From assembly GCA_965262705.1 (NCBI GenBank), contig OZ253556.1, positions 248,001-312,000 on the forward strand: a stretch of 64,000 bases of DNA, written 5' to 3'. This stretch comes from UJ101 sp965262705. Lineage in GTDB: Bacteria > Bacteroidota > Bacteroidia > Flavobacteriales > UJ101. Numbering within the stretch: position 1 is the first letter of the stretch; each line of letters opens with the position of its first letter. The notes under the pieces were generated by a model. The model worked only from the letters and a program-made list of their open reading frames with translations. It was not told the DNA's origin and did not search any database. This document shows, piece after piece, positions 54,225 to 62,315 of the stretch. Position numbers and translations under genes: made by a program.

Positions 54225-55034
54225 TTATTCTGTTTTTTTATAGTAATTATAATTTTGAAGCGCATCAGCAAAATGTCCATAACTCGGGTTTGGTAAAATA
54301 AACCATTGTTCCCCCCATTTATCTGCATACTTTTGTGCCTTTTCCCTGCGCATTTTTGGGGATACTTCTCCAAGGTAAGCAAAATCGTTATAATCATCTC
54401 CTATCAATAAAACTATGCGGTAGTCTTGTGCAATTGCCTTTCGCCTTGAAGTTTTATTCGCCGTCCAACTCGGCTTTTCATTTTTACAAAATACCTCATT
54501 TGCTGTAATCTTCGGGTCTATTTCTTTCCGTAGATTAACCACCGTGGAGGCTTCTAATTCGCGGTTGGTTACATAAAAAACCTTAACGCCCAATTCGTTT
54601 ACTTTCTCTATAAAATTCTTCGCCCCAGGTATAGGCTTTGCTTGTGATTTTTTAACCCATTTGTGCCATGATCGAGTACTAAAATAACGCCTTTCTTTGA
54701 TTAGTTCTGCTTGAAACGGTGAATTATTCAATATCGTTTCATCTACATCTACAATAATTGCTGGGGGCAAGTTCTCATAAGTATCCCTCTGCTCTAAAGC
54801 AGCTGTCCAGGTATTATTTTTCAATCCTTTTTTCAAATGAGCATAGGCATCTTTAAAAACCTGCTGGCATAACATTGGGTACTCAGCAGAGGTATGCATC
54901 CATAATACTGCATTTAGATTTTTGTTAGCCTCGTATGAAATTTGATTTCCATAGCCTGAATCGTTAATCTCTTGAGTAAAAAAACAACTTGAACACTCTA
55001 ATATAGTGAGCAATAATATTACATTTCTTTTCAT
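54225..55034 (-). CDS. Class C acid phosphatase, e(P4)-type lipoprotein (HAD fold)
   Basis: 269 residues. Lipobox around SSC17 follows a hydrophobic signal. The HAD motif DVDETILNNS (about 96-105) supplies the nucleophile Asp, and GDDYNDFAYL (about 213) the metal ligands; VFYVTNRE is motif II. Conserved early segments AVLWMHTSAEY and PPAIIVDVDET mark the 5'-nucleotidase e(P4) family. It acts at the outer membrane or periplasm and removes phosphate from nucleotides such as NMN, which can feed NAD salvage. It stands alone. Confidence 0.92.
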   Translation of the reverse strand: MKRNVILLLTILECSSCFFTQEINDSGYGNQISYEANKNLNAVLWMHTSAEYPMLCQQVFKDAYAHLKKGLKNNTWTAALEQRDTYENLPPAIIVDVDETILNNSPFQAELIKERRYFSTRSWHKWVKKSQAKPIPGAKNFIEKVNELGVKVFYVTNRELEASTVVNLRKEIDPKITANEVFCKNEKPSWTANKTSRRKAIAQDYRIVLLIGDDYNDFAYLGEVSPKMRREKAQKYADKWGEQWFILPNPSYGHFADALQNYNYYKKTE

Positions 55035-55120
55035 TATTGGTTTATTTTAATAAAGTTAGTTATGTTATGAATAGCATTATATAGCATTGTTTAAACAAAT
55101 ACTAATTTAAGCCTTTTTTA

Positions 55121-55513
55121 TTATAGATAGTGCTGTATGTTCTTTTGTATTTCGTATATTTCTTCATCGGTAAGTTTTATGCGTTTATTGGTAAAATTCA
55201 AATCTTTCTCTGTTTGTAAAGGTACCAGATGAATATGTGCATGCGGGACTTCCAAGCCTAAAACTGCCATTCCAACTCGTTTACAGGGAATGGCTTGAGC
55301 AATGGCTTGAGCTATTTTGTAAGTAAACTTCATTAAGGCTTGATAATCTGCTAATGAAAGATCAAAGAGCTTATCTATTTCTTTTTTAGGGACGCACAAT
55401 GTGTGCCCTTTGCTCAATGGAGAAATATCTAAAAAAGCAATATGCTTTTCATCTTCGGCAATAATTGTAGCCGGAATTTCTTTTCGAATGATTTTAGTAA
55501 AAATAGACGCCAT
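55121..55513 (-). CDS. HIT-family nucleotide-binding hydrolase
   Basis: 130 residues. The histidine triad is HAHIHLVPL (about 96-104), preceded by GMAVLGLEVPHAHIH. The N-terminus SIFTKIIRKEIPATIIAEDE is typical of bacterial Hint/HIT proteins, which cleave aminoacyl- or amino-phosphoramidate nucleotides. It lies 3 bases after the greA stop on the same strand, so both are one transcript. Confidence 0.93.
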   Translation of the reverse strand: MASIFTKIIRKEIPATIIAEDEKHIAFLDISPLSKGHTLCVPKKEIDKLFDLSLADYQALMKFTYKIAQAIAQAIPCKRVGMAVLGLEVPHAHIHLVPLQTEKDLNFTNKRIKLTDEEIYEIQKNIQHYL

Positions 55514-55516
55514 TTT

Positions 55517-55993
55517 TTATGCTTTTTCGATAGATAAAATTTCTAATTTCAAGTGGGTTCCGTTGGGAAGCGTTATTTCTACTATTTCCCCACACTTTTT
55601 CCCTAATAACCCTTTAGCTATCGGTGTATTAACCGATATTTTTAGCGCTTTTAAATCCGCTTCACTATCCGGAACCAAGGTATAAATAATTTTTGCATTA
55701 TTGGCAAGATTTTTTAAAGACACTTTTGTTAAAATAGAAACTTTAGAGGCATCTATTAAATCTTTACTAAGAACACGAGAAGAAGCAATGAGATATTTTA
55801 ATTTAGAAATTTTCATCTCTAAAAGCCCTTGCGCTTCCTTTGCCGCATCATATTCTGCATTCTCTGATAAATCACCTTTATCGCGCGCCTCTGCAATTTG
55901 TTGCGATATTTTAGGCCGTTCTATTGATTCTAACTGATTTAACTCAGTCCTTAACTTATCTAATCCCTCCTTTGTAATATATTGTATAGACAT
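55517..55993 (-). CDS. greA: Transcription elongation factor GreA
   Basis: 158 residues from ATG 55993 (MSIQYITKEGLDKLRTEL). The upstream frame to 56125 is repeat sequence and encodes a false 44-residue extension. The coiled-coil with its acidic tip (ARDKGDLSENAEYDAAKEAQG, tip residues D and E around 42-45) inserts into the secondary channel of RNA polymerase to rescue backtracked complexes; the C-terminal FKBP-like domain includes SPIAKGLLGKKCG-type (here NTPIAKGLLGKKCG). It is co-transcribed with the HIT gene. Confidence 0.95.
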   Translation of the reverse strand: MSIQYITKEGLDKLRTELNQLESIERPKISQQIAEARDKGDLSENAEYDAAKEAQGLLEMKISKLKYLIASSRVLSKDLIDASKVSILTKVSLKNLANNAKIIYTLVPDSEADLKALKISVNTPIAKGLLGKKCGEIVEITLPNGTHLKLEILSIEKA

Positions 55994-56081
55994 GATGTTC
56001 GTTTTTTTAATTTTAAATAAAAATAATTCCAGCAATAATATCGCCGGAATTGAAATATAAACTGATTTATATTTGTATATT

Positions 56082-56308
56082 GAGACCGTTGCAGAACACA
56101 TAAAAAAGCATGAAAAAGAAAGCATCTCACTTCAAACTGCTTCCTTAATTAGACAGGGGTTACTGAGCCTGTCGAAGTACTCAGCTACCGAAAATTAAAA
56201 TCCTCCACACCCATTAGGTTGCTCCGGCATTTAATTTTTATCAAGCGTTGCATTTCGACAAACTCAATACAAGTATTTTTTTGTTAGCATGCTTTTTGCA
56301 ACGGTCTC
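56082..56308. mobile_element. GAGACC element copy, 227 bp
   Basis: It starts GAGACCGTTGCAGAACACAT and ends GCTTTTTGCAACGGTCTC; flanks ATATT and ATATC are nearly alike. It lies upstream of greA and may carry its promoter. Confidence 0.88.
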
Positions 56309-56445
56309 ATATCTTTTTTACAAAGATAGTTAATATTGTTTAAAAACTGCTAAGTATAATGATAAATTCCCTCGCTTGCGCGGGCTTACCGTTCTTGGAG
56401 ATTACCTATTGAATAGCATGGCTTTTTGCATCTGCAAATCAGCGC

Positions 56446-56615
56446 AAGCGAGAGGGGTTGTAAGTTTTAAATAAATGTTAAAATTTATTAAAATTAATAA
56501 TTATTAATTTAAATTATATTATTTTATATTTATTTTAATAAAATTAGACCTAAAACTTTAACAAACTTTAACACAATGTTTTAATGTAAATATGTAATTT
56601 GCGCCCTAATAAATT
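56446..56615 (+). promoter_or_regulatory. Upstream copy of the Sel1-gene leader (direct repeat)
   Basis: Contains GCGAGAGGGGTTGTAAGTTT and, at 56552-56615, CTAAAACTTTAACAAACT followed by TTAACACAATGTTTTAATGT and TAATTTGCGCC. The same blocks recur after the gene (57467-57575). TAATTTG just before CGCC is probably the -7 box for the Sel1 gene about 45 bases later. Confidence 0.55.
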
Positions 56616-56659
56616 TATAGTTTATAAAGCGTATTATCTAATTAAAAAAAAATGAACAA

Positions 56660-57427
56660 ATGAAAGCCAATTGTAGTAGTACAAGCAAGTTAGCCCGCCG
56701 AATGAATAGAAAGAGTAAATCTTTTGTATTAAGCGGCTTATTTTTATTGATTTTTACCGTGCTGCAGGCGCAGGACCTGCAAAAGTATCGCAAAGCCGCC
56801 GAACAGGGAGATGCCGTAGCGCAGTTTTGTCTCGGATGGATGTATGAGAATGGCAAAGGCGTTGCCCAAGATGATGAACAAGCCGTATATTGGTGGCGCA
56901 AAGCTGCCAAGAAGGGATATGACCGTGCACAGTTTTGTCTCGGAGGGATGTATGATCGCGGCAAAGGCGTTACCCAGGATGACGTTCAAGCAGTGGCATG
57001 GTACCGCAAAGCCGCCGAGCATGGACTGGCTAAAGCGGAGAATAGCCTTGGAAGTATGTATGAACTTGGCAAAGGCGTTCCCCAGGATGACGTTCAAGCA
57101 GCATATTGGTTTCGCAAAGCTGCCGAGCAGGGATTTGCTGGTGCACAGTTTAATCTTGGAGTAATGTATGAGAACGGCAAAGGCGTTACCAGAAATTACG
57201 CTCGAGCTGCAGTTTGTTATCACAAAGCTGCAGAGAAGGGACATGACATAGCGCAGTATTATCTCGCACGGATGTATCGCAAGGGCAAAGGCGTTACCCA
57301 AGATGATGTTCAAGCCTATATATGGTTTAATAAAGCCTCTGCACAGGGGATGAGTAAAGCATCTAAGATACTGGACGAATTGGAAAAACTTATGACACCA
57401 GAGCAGATAGCCAAGGCGCAAGAATGA
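56660..57427 (+). CDS. Sel1-like repeat (SLR) secreted protein
   Basis: 255 residues; the better start may be Met15 (56702), which begins a clean signal peptide (MNRKSKSFVLSGLFLLIF, cleaved after LQAQ). Six Sel1 repeats of 36 residues follow, each with A-[VQ]-[AY]W[YWF]RKAAExG and AQFxLGxMYExGKGV. The solenoid binds other proteins; in other bacteria SLR proteins serve in host interaction or envelope maintenance. Its flanks are imperfect direct repeats of about 70 bases, a sign of an earlier tandem gene duplication. Base composition is more GC-rich than in the AT-rich flanks. Confidence 0.9.
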   Translation: MKANCSSTSKLARRMNRKSKSFVLSGLFLLIFTVLQAQDLQKYRKAAEQGDAVAQFCLGWMYENGKGVAQDDEQAVYWWRKAAKKGYDRAQFCLGGMYDRGKGVTQDDVQAVAWYRKAAEHGLAKAENSLGSMYELGKGVPQDDVQAAYWFRKAAEQGFAGAQFNLGVMYENGKGVTRNYARAAVCYHKAAEKGHDIAQYYLARMYRKGKGVTQDDVQAYIWFNKASAQGMSKASKILDELEKLMTPEQIAKAQE

Positions 57428-57466
57428 AGCCAATAAACGGTGTTTTGCTTTATTCGTTTTCTCCTA

Positions 57467-57575
57467 AGCGAGAGGGCTGTAATTTTTAAAAGATCTTAAA
57501 CTCAGCCCAAAACTTTAACAAATTTTAACACAAGGGGTTAATATAAATTTTGTAATATGCGCCTGAATAAATTAA
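57467..57575 (+). repeat. Downstream copy of the Sel1-gene leader, now without a gene
   Basis: AGCGAGAGGGCTGTAATTTT, then CCAAAACTTTAACAAATT, TTAACACAAGGGGTTAATAT and TAATATGCGCC repeat the sequence in front of the Sel1 gene. Right after the final AATTAATA a GAGACC element (57578) begins where a second Sel1 gene would start. Confidence 0.65.
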
Positions 57576-57577
57576 TA

Positions 57578-57804
57578 GAGACCGTTGCAAAAAGCACACT
57601 AACAAAAAAATGCTTGTATTGAGTTTGCCGAAATGCAACGCACTAGGAACTGCAAGTCATCGCTAGCTAAAAATTAAACACCGGAGCAACCTAATGGGTG
57701 TGGAGGATTTTAATTTTCGGTAGCCGAGCCTGTCGAAGTAAGGAAGCAGTTTGAAGTTAAATGCTTTCTTTTTCATCCTTTTTTATGTGCTCTGTAACGG
57801 TCTC
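57578..57804. mobile_element. GAGACC element copy, 227 bp
   Basis: It starts GAGACCGTTGCAAAAAGCAC and ends GCTCTGTAACGGTCTC. It contains the ttgtattgagtttgccgaaa and tagccgagcctgtcgaag modules. Confidence 0.88.
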
Positions 57805-57857
57805 TATTAGTATACGGCGATATAATTTTTACCTTTATAAAAATTTTTTAGAAACAC

Positions 57858-58583
57858 ATGCAAATGCCAGATTGTCAATTGACGGTTATTATCCCAGTAT
57901 ATAACGAAGAGGAGAATTTAAAACGCGTTGAAAAAGAATTGACAGCATTCCTTAAAAAAGCAATTATTCCTGCAAAATTTCTCTTTATCAATGATGGTTC
58001 GACAGATAATAGTCAGCAAATGATAGGGGACATCTGTGAGAGAAATAAAGCCTTTCATTATATTTGTTTTGCTGAAAATGCCGGATTAAGCGCAGTGATG
58101 CGCGCAGGCTTTGATTGTGTAGATACCCCTTTTATTGGCTATATTGATTCTGATTTACAAACCAATCCGGAGGATTTTAATTTGCTATTAAAATATCGTA
58201 ATGATTTTCAATTAGTAACCGGTATTCGTACGGATAGGAAAGATAATTTTATTCGTAATTTTTCTTCAAAATTTGCCAATCGTTTTCGGCAAGTCTTTAC
58301 ACATGATAGAGTAGAGGATACTGCCTGTCCTTTAAAAGTTATTCAAACTGAGTATGCTAAAAGAATTCCTATGTTTAAAGGGCTGCACCGATTTTTACCG
58401 GCTATGATTCAGCTGCAAGATGGAAAAGTAAAACAAGTTCCAGTGCGGCATTATGAGCGCATAGCAGGCAAAGCTAAATTTGGAGTGATGAATCGCTTGT
58501 TGGGACCGCTCACCGATTGTTTTGCTTTTCTTTGGATGAAAAAGAAGTATATAAAATATAAGGTAGCAAAAACAAGTTTATAA
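57858..58583 (+). CDS. Glycosyltransferase family 2 (ArnC/dolichol-P-mannose synthase-like)
   Basis: 241 residues. The GT-A fold is clear: LTVIIPVYNEEENL at the start, FINDGSTDNS (about 49-58) and the metal-binding IDSDLQTNPED (about 96). There is no TM helix pair at the C-terminus, unlike classical ArnC, but the last 40 residues are basic (MKKKYIKYKVAKTSL) and may bind the membrane. It probably transfers a sugar to a polyprenyl phosphate at the cytoplasmic face. It leads a group ending in an ArnT-like transferase, which would use that lipid-linked sugar. Confidence 0.9.
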   Translation: MQMPDCQLTVIIPVYNEEENLKRVEKELTAFLKKAIIPAKFLFINDGSTDNSQQMIGDICERNKAFHYICFAENAGLSAVMRAGFDCVDTPFIGYIDSDLQTNPEDFNLLLKYRNDFQLVTGIRTDRKDNFIRNFSSKFANRFRQVFTHDRVEDTACPLKVIQTEYAKRIPMFKGLHRFLPAMIQLQDGKVKQVPVRHYERIAGKAKFGVMNRLLGPLTDCFAFLWMKKKYIKYKVAKTSL

Positions 58584-58634
58584 AATGTATAATCTTTATC
58601 TAAAATAAATTACATAAATTAAAAAATAATAAAA

Positions 58635-59366
58635 ATGAGAAAACATGTTAGTTCAATTATTTTTGGCATAGCGATGGTATTGTCTGCTATATTTTTAGCA
58701 AAAGGCTATGTAGATCGAAAAAAACCACAAGGAAAAATTCAGGTTACCGGATTAGGGGAAGTTAATTTTGCCTCTGACCTAATTGTTTGGGAAGGGAGAT
58801 TTGTTGCGGAAAATAAAGATTTGAAAATAGCTTATACCCTGCTAAAACAAAACCGAGCATTGATTAAAAATTATTTAGAGGAAAAAGGCATTGCCTCGGA
58901 TAAAATGGTTTTTAGCGCGGTGAGCACGCTTGCTAAAAGCAAGAGAAAATATACGGCTAAAGGAGATTATATAGGGGATGAATTTTCAGGATATGAGTTA
59001 TCACAATCCGTAAAGATAGAATCCAATGAAGTGAATAAAATTGAAAAAGTTTCACGAGAGATAACCGAGCTACTTAATCAAGGGATTTCTTTTTATTCTA
59101 ATGCACCCCGTTATTATTACACGAAGTTGTCTGATCTTAAGATAAAGATGATCTCCAAGGCGACTAAAGATGCACGTAAAAGAGCCGAAAATATAGCAGA
59201 GTTTTCAGGGGGAAAATTAGGTGATTTGGAATCCGCCAGAATGGGCGTATTTCAGATTACAGGACAAAACTCTGCTGAAAACTACTCATGGGGAGGCGCT
59301 TTTAATACAAGTGCAAAGAAAAAAACAGCATCTATTACAATGAAATTGACCTATAAGTTACGATAG
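58635..59366 (+). CDS. SIMPL-domain periplasmic protein
   Basis: 243 residues. An N-terminal TM or signal anchor (VSSIIFGIAMVLSAIFLAKGY) is followed by the SIMPL (DUF541) domain: GKIQVTGLGEVNFASDLIVWEG, then KDARKRAENIAEFSGGKLGDLESARMG, which is the family's hallmark helix and strand. It is probably inner-membrane anchored and faces the periplasm. The function is not defined for bacterial members. It is inserted between two lipid-glycosylation genes, 51 bases after the GT2. Confidence 0.85.
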   Translation: MRKHVSSIIFGIAMVLSAIFLAKGYVDRKKPQGKIQVTGLGEVNFASDLIVWEGRFVAENKDLKIAYTLLKQNRALIKNYLEEKGIASDKMVFSAVSTLAKSKRKYTAKGDYIGDEFSGYELSQSVKIESNEVNKIEKVSREITELLNQGISFYSNAPRYYYTKLSDLKIKMISKATKDARKRAENIAEFSGGKLGDLESARMGVFQITGQNSAENYSWGGAFNTSAKKKTASITMKLTYKLR

Positions 59367-59430
59367 TTTTTTAGGAGAGAATATGAAAAATGAGCGCTAA
59401 TAATCATTAGTATAAAATGAAAACTATTAT

Positions 59431-60048
59431 ATGAAGGTTTGGATAATGGCGATTGGTTTCTCAGCTCAAATTCTTTTTTCCTCTCGATTGATTATACAAT
59501 GGCTGCTTTCTGAGAAAGAAAAAAAAGTGGTCTCACCTCTTATTTTCTGGCAGTTCAGTCTGATCGGTAGTTTTATGATGTTTGTTTATGGGTGGCTCCG
59601 CAATGATTTTTCAATTATGCTTGGGCAATGTCTTACTTATTATATCTATATTAGAAACCTGCAATTGCTTGGGTACTGGAAAAAAATCTCGCTTGTTTTC
59701 AAGGGATTTATCCTGATTTTTCCTGCAGGAATAATTTTGTATTCCTATCATAATGGAATGCATGATATTGATCTCCTTTTCAGAAATAAAGACATTCCAA
59801 TTAAATTATTAATTCTGGGGGTTGTAGGACAGATAATTTTTACGCTTCGGTTTATTGTGCAATGGTTTCTTTCTGAAAAAAGAAAAAAATCTGAATTACC
59901 GATTCATTTTTGGATACTAAGTATCACCGGGTCAAGTCTAATCTTTATTTATGCCGTGTTCCGCATGGATTACGTACTCATGCTTGGGCATATCTTTGGA
60001 TTATTGGTGTACATTCGCAACATAATACTTTATTACCAGTCTAAATGA
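59431..60048 (+). CDS. Tandem LAB_N-domain membrane protein
   Basis: 205 residues with two copies of the lipid-A-disaccharide-synthase N-terminal (LAB_N) domain. The first reads FSSRLIIQWLLSEKEKKVVSPLIFW ... MLGQCLTYYIYIRN, the second TLRFIVQWFLSEKRKKSELPIHFW ... MLGHIFGLLVYIRN. Six TM helices in total. LAB_N proteins accompany GT2 and ArnT-like transferases in Gram-negative bacteria and probably help move or present lipid-linked sugars. Its stop overlaps the next start as ATGA, so translation is coupled. Confidence 0.9.
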   Translation: MKVWIMAIGFSAQILFSSRLIIQWLLSEKEKKVVSPLIFWQFSLIGSFMMFVYGWLRNDFSIMLGQCLTYYIYIRNLQLLGYWKKISLVFKGFILIFPAGIILYSYHNGMHDIDLLFRNKDIPIKLLILGVVGQIIFTLRFIVQWFLSEKRKKSELPIHFWILSITGSSLIFIYAVFRMDYVLMLGHIFGLLVYIRNIILYYQSK

Positions 60049-61652
60049 AAGAAAATAAACAAAATCTTTTAATTTTACTCGTTATAGGAGCTTTAATTTT
60101 TTTATTTCATCTTAATGTTTTGCCTGTCAATATTATGGAAGCACGTAATTTTGTAACGGCTCGTGAAATGGTTCAGGATGGGCACTGGATGTTAACCACA
60201 ATGAATGGAATCCCCCGCTATGAAAAACCGCCCATTCCTAACTGGTTAAGTGCAGTTTCAGGAATGGCAGGAGGGGTTCAAAATTTAAACTTTTTGCGAC
60301 TGCCGGCTGCCTTTTGTTCAATTTTACTCTTGATATTTTTTTACTTATTAAACGAAATCCTCACGAAAAACAGGAAATTTAGCCTGATAGCTTCATTAGT
60401 AGCCGCAACGTCCTATATGATTATTTTTATAGGAAGACAGGGTACTTGGGATATTTTTTGTCATACTTTCACTATTATTTCTATTTATTATCTTCTTAAA
60501 TATTTAGATGGGTGCAAGAATAAATGGAATTATTGGATGCTTAGTAATTTTTTTCTCGGTCTGTCTATTTTAAGCAAAGGTCCCGTTTCTTTGTACGCTT
60601 TGTGGCTTCCTTTTTTAATATCATACACTTTGATTTACCCCCTTCGTATAAAGAAGAATGGATTCCCCTTGATCATTTCTATCTTTCTCGCATTAATTAT
60701 AGGAGGAAGTTGGTATATGTATGTTTATTTTATGGACACAAATTTGCTGCAGAGTATTTCTGGCAAAGAAATAAAATCATGGGCAAATAGAAATGTAAAA
60801 CCTTTTTATCATTATGCCAGTTTTGTATTGCAAAGCGGTATTTGGGTATTAGCCTCATTAGCAGGCCTTATTTATCCTTATTTAAAAAAGAAAACTTTTC
60901 ATTTAAAAGCCTATCGTTTATTTTTCTTTTGGACAATTTTGAGCGTGATTTTAATTTCTTTTATTCCAGAGAAAAAGGAACGCTATCTGCTCCCCGTCAT
61001 GATTCCGATGGCATCTACTACCGCCTTCTTCTTATATTATTTAGCGAAAAACAAACAAACTTTAAAATTTTCAGAGCATGTATTAGCCCGGACTATTTAC
61101 GGGCTTATTGCATTAGTTGCCTTATGTTTACCCGCGGGTTTATTTTTCTTTACAAAAATAACCGTCAGTTTTTCTTCCTTAACCTTGAGTTTAAGTTCAA
61201 TAGGAATAGGGGGATTTATTTGTGTCCAGTTGAAAAAAAAGCATTATGAAAAAACGTTTTTTAGTACTGTGGGATTTATGGCGATTTTCGCTTTTTTCGG
61301 TATCCCGATGATGATGGATATTTTCCAAAAAAATAATCACTATACCTCCATCAGTTCTTTTAAAAAAGATGTTAAACAATATGATCTTACGCTATTTGAA
61401 TATCATTTCTATTCGCCCGAATTTTGGTTTGGATATGGTGAAAAAATAAAAAACTTTGAAACCATTAACAAGCAAAATATTCCCGCTACATTTTTAATGA
61501 TTGCTCAGGATGAAAAATGGATGAGAGAAGAATTAGAGGAAAGGTATAAAATAAAAAAGATTAAGCATTTTGATCATAACCTTTTTGGGAAAAAAACGAA
61601 TAATTATACGCATCGGCTTATCTACACACTCTATCAACTACAAATAAGATAA
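60045..61652 (+). CDS. ArnT-like lipid-linked glycosyltransferase (PMT/GT83 fold)
   Basis: 535 residues. TM1 is followed by the periplasmic loop with MEARNFVTAREMVQDGHWM (the acidic E-A-R motif that forms the active site) and RYEKPPIPNWLSAVSG, typical of ArnT/PMT-family enzymes. About eleven TM helices occupy residues 10-420, then a soluble C-terminal domain. It would take a sugar from a polyprenyl carrier and put it on lipid A or another envelope target. Together with the GT2 and LAB_N proteins it forms a complete flip-and-transfer pathway, minus a flippase. Confidence 0.88.
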   Translation: MKENKQNLLILLVIGALIFLFHLNVLPVNIMEARNFVTAREMVQDGHWMLTTMNGIPRYEKPPIPNWLSAVSGMAGGVQNLNFLRLPAAFCSILLLIFFYLLNEILTKNRKFSLIASLVAATSYMIIFIGRQGTWDIFCHTFTIISIYYLLKYLDGCKNKWNYWMLSNFFLGLSILSKGPVSLYALWLPFLISYTLIYPLRIKKNGFPLIISIFLALIIGGSWYMYVYFMDTNLLQSISGKEIKSWANRNVKPFYHYASFVLQSGIWVLASLAGLIYPYLKKKTFHLKAYRLFFFWTILSVILISFIPEKKERYLLPVMIPMASTTAFFLYYLAKNKQTLKFSEHVLARTIYGLIALVALCLPAGLFFFTKITVSFSSLTLSLSSIGIGGFICVQLKKKHYEKTFFSTVGFMAIFAFFGIPMMMDIFQKNNHYTSISSFKKDVKQYDLTLFEYHFYSPEFWFGYGEKIKNFETINKQNIPATFLMIAQDEKWMREELEERYKIKKIKHFDHNLFGKKTNNYTHRLIYTLYQLQIR

Positions 61653-61677
61653 GACTTTTGCAGAATATAAAAACATA

Positions 61678-61979
61678 GAGAACGTTGCAGAACACATAAA
61701 AAAGTATAAAAAAGAAAGCATCTAACTTCAAACTGATTCCTTACTTCGACAGGTGGTTACTGAGCTTGTCGAAGTACTCAGCTACCGAAAATTAAAATCC
61801 TCCACACCCATTAGGTTGCTCCAGTATTTAATTTTAGCTTACGCTGACTTTAGCTCTGCTGACTTTCAGTTCATTTCAGTTCAGTTCTTGATCGTTGCAT
61901 TTCGACAGGTGGTTACTGATCTTAGTCGAAGTGCTCAATACAAGCATTTTTTTGTTAGCGTGCTTTTTGCCGTGGTCTC
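61678..61979. mobile_element. GAGACC element copy, longest form, 302 bp
   Basis: It starts GAGAACGTTGCAGAACACAT and ends GCTTTTTGCCGTGGTCTC. It carries two ttcgacaggtggttactga modules and a run of agctctgctgactttcagttc, so repeated interior modules explain the length. It lies just before the feoA promoter. Confidence 0.85.
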
Positions 61980-62026
61980 ATTTATTTACTTAAAAAAGGT
62001 CATTTTTTATTTAAAATTAATTAAAT

Positions 62027-62034
62027 TATATTTG
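62027..62034 (+). promoter_or_regulatory. TAnnTTTG promoter box of feoA
   Basis: TATATTTG lies 22 bases before ATG 62057, directly downstream of the long repeat element. No TTG with ideal spacing is seen. A Fur site would be expected for feo but none is clear. Confidence 0.5.
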
Positions 62035-62056
62035 CAGCCTTCGCTTATATGTAATA

Positions 62057-62302
62057 ATGCAAGAAAAAACATTATTTGACTTAGAAAAGGGAGAAATAGC
62101 AATCGTTAAAGGGTTCAAAAAGAATAAAGAATTGCCGGCTAAATTATACGAAGTAGGAATTTTGCCTGGCACTCGGGTAGAAATTAAATATGTTGCGCTA
62201 TTTAAAGACCCTTTATGCGTTTGTTTTGGAAGAAGCAGAACCAAGGTGGCATTAAGAAAAAAAGAAGCACAAAGTGTTTTAGTAACGATGACCCGTAAAT
62301 AA
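62057..62302 (+). CDS. feoA: Ferrous iron transport protein A
   Basis: 81 residues forming one SH3-like FeoA domain: DLEKGEIAIVKGF, then AKLYEVGILPGTRVEIKYVALFKDPLCV and VALRKKEAQSVLV. The protein is cytoplasmic and is thought to assist FeoB. It lies 13 bases before feoB, a standard feoAB arrangement. Confidence 0.95.
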   Translation: MQEKTLFDLEKGEIAIVKGFKKNKELPAKLYEVGILPGTRVEIKYVALFKDPLCVCFGRSRTKVALRKKEAQSVLVTMTRK

Positions 62303-62315
62303 TCGCAAAGTAAAA

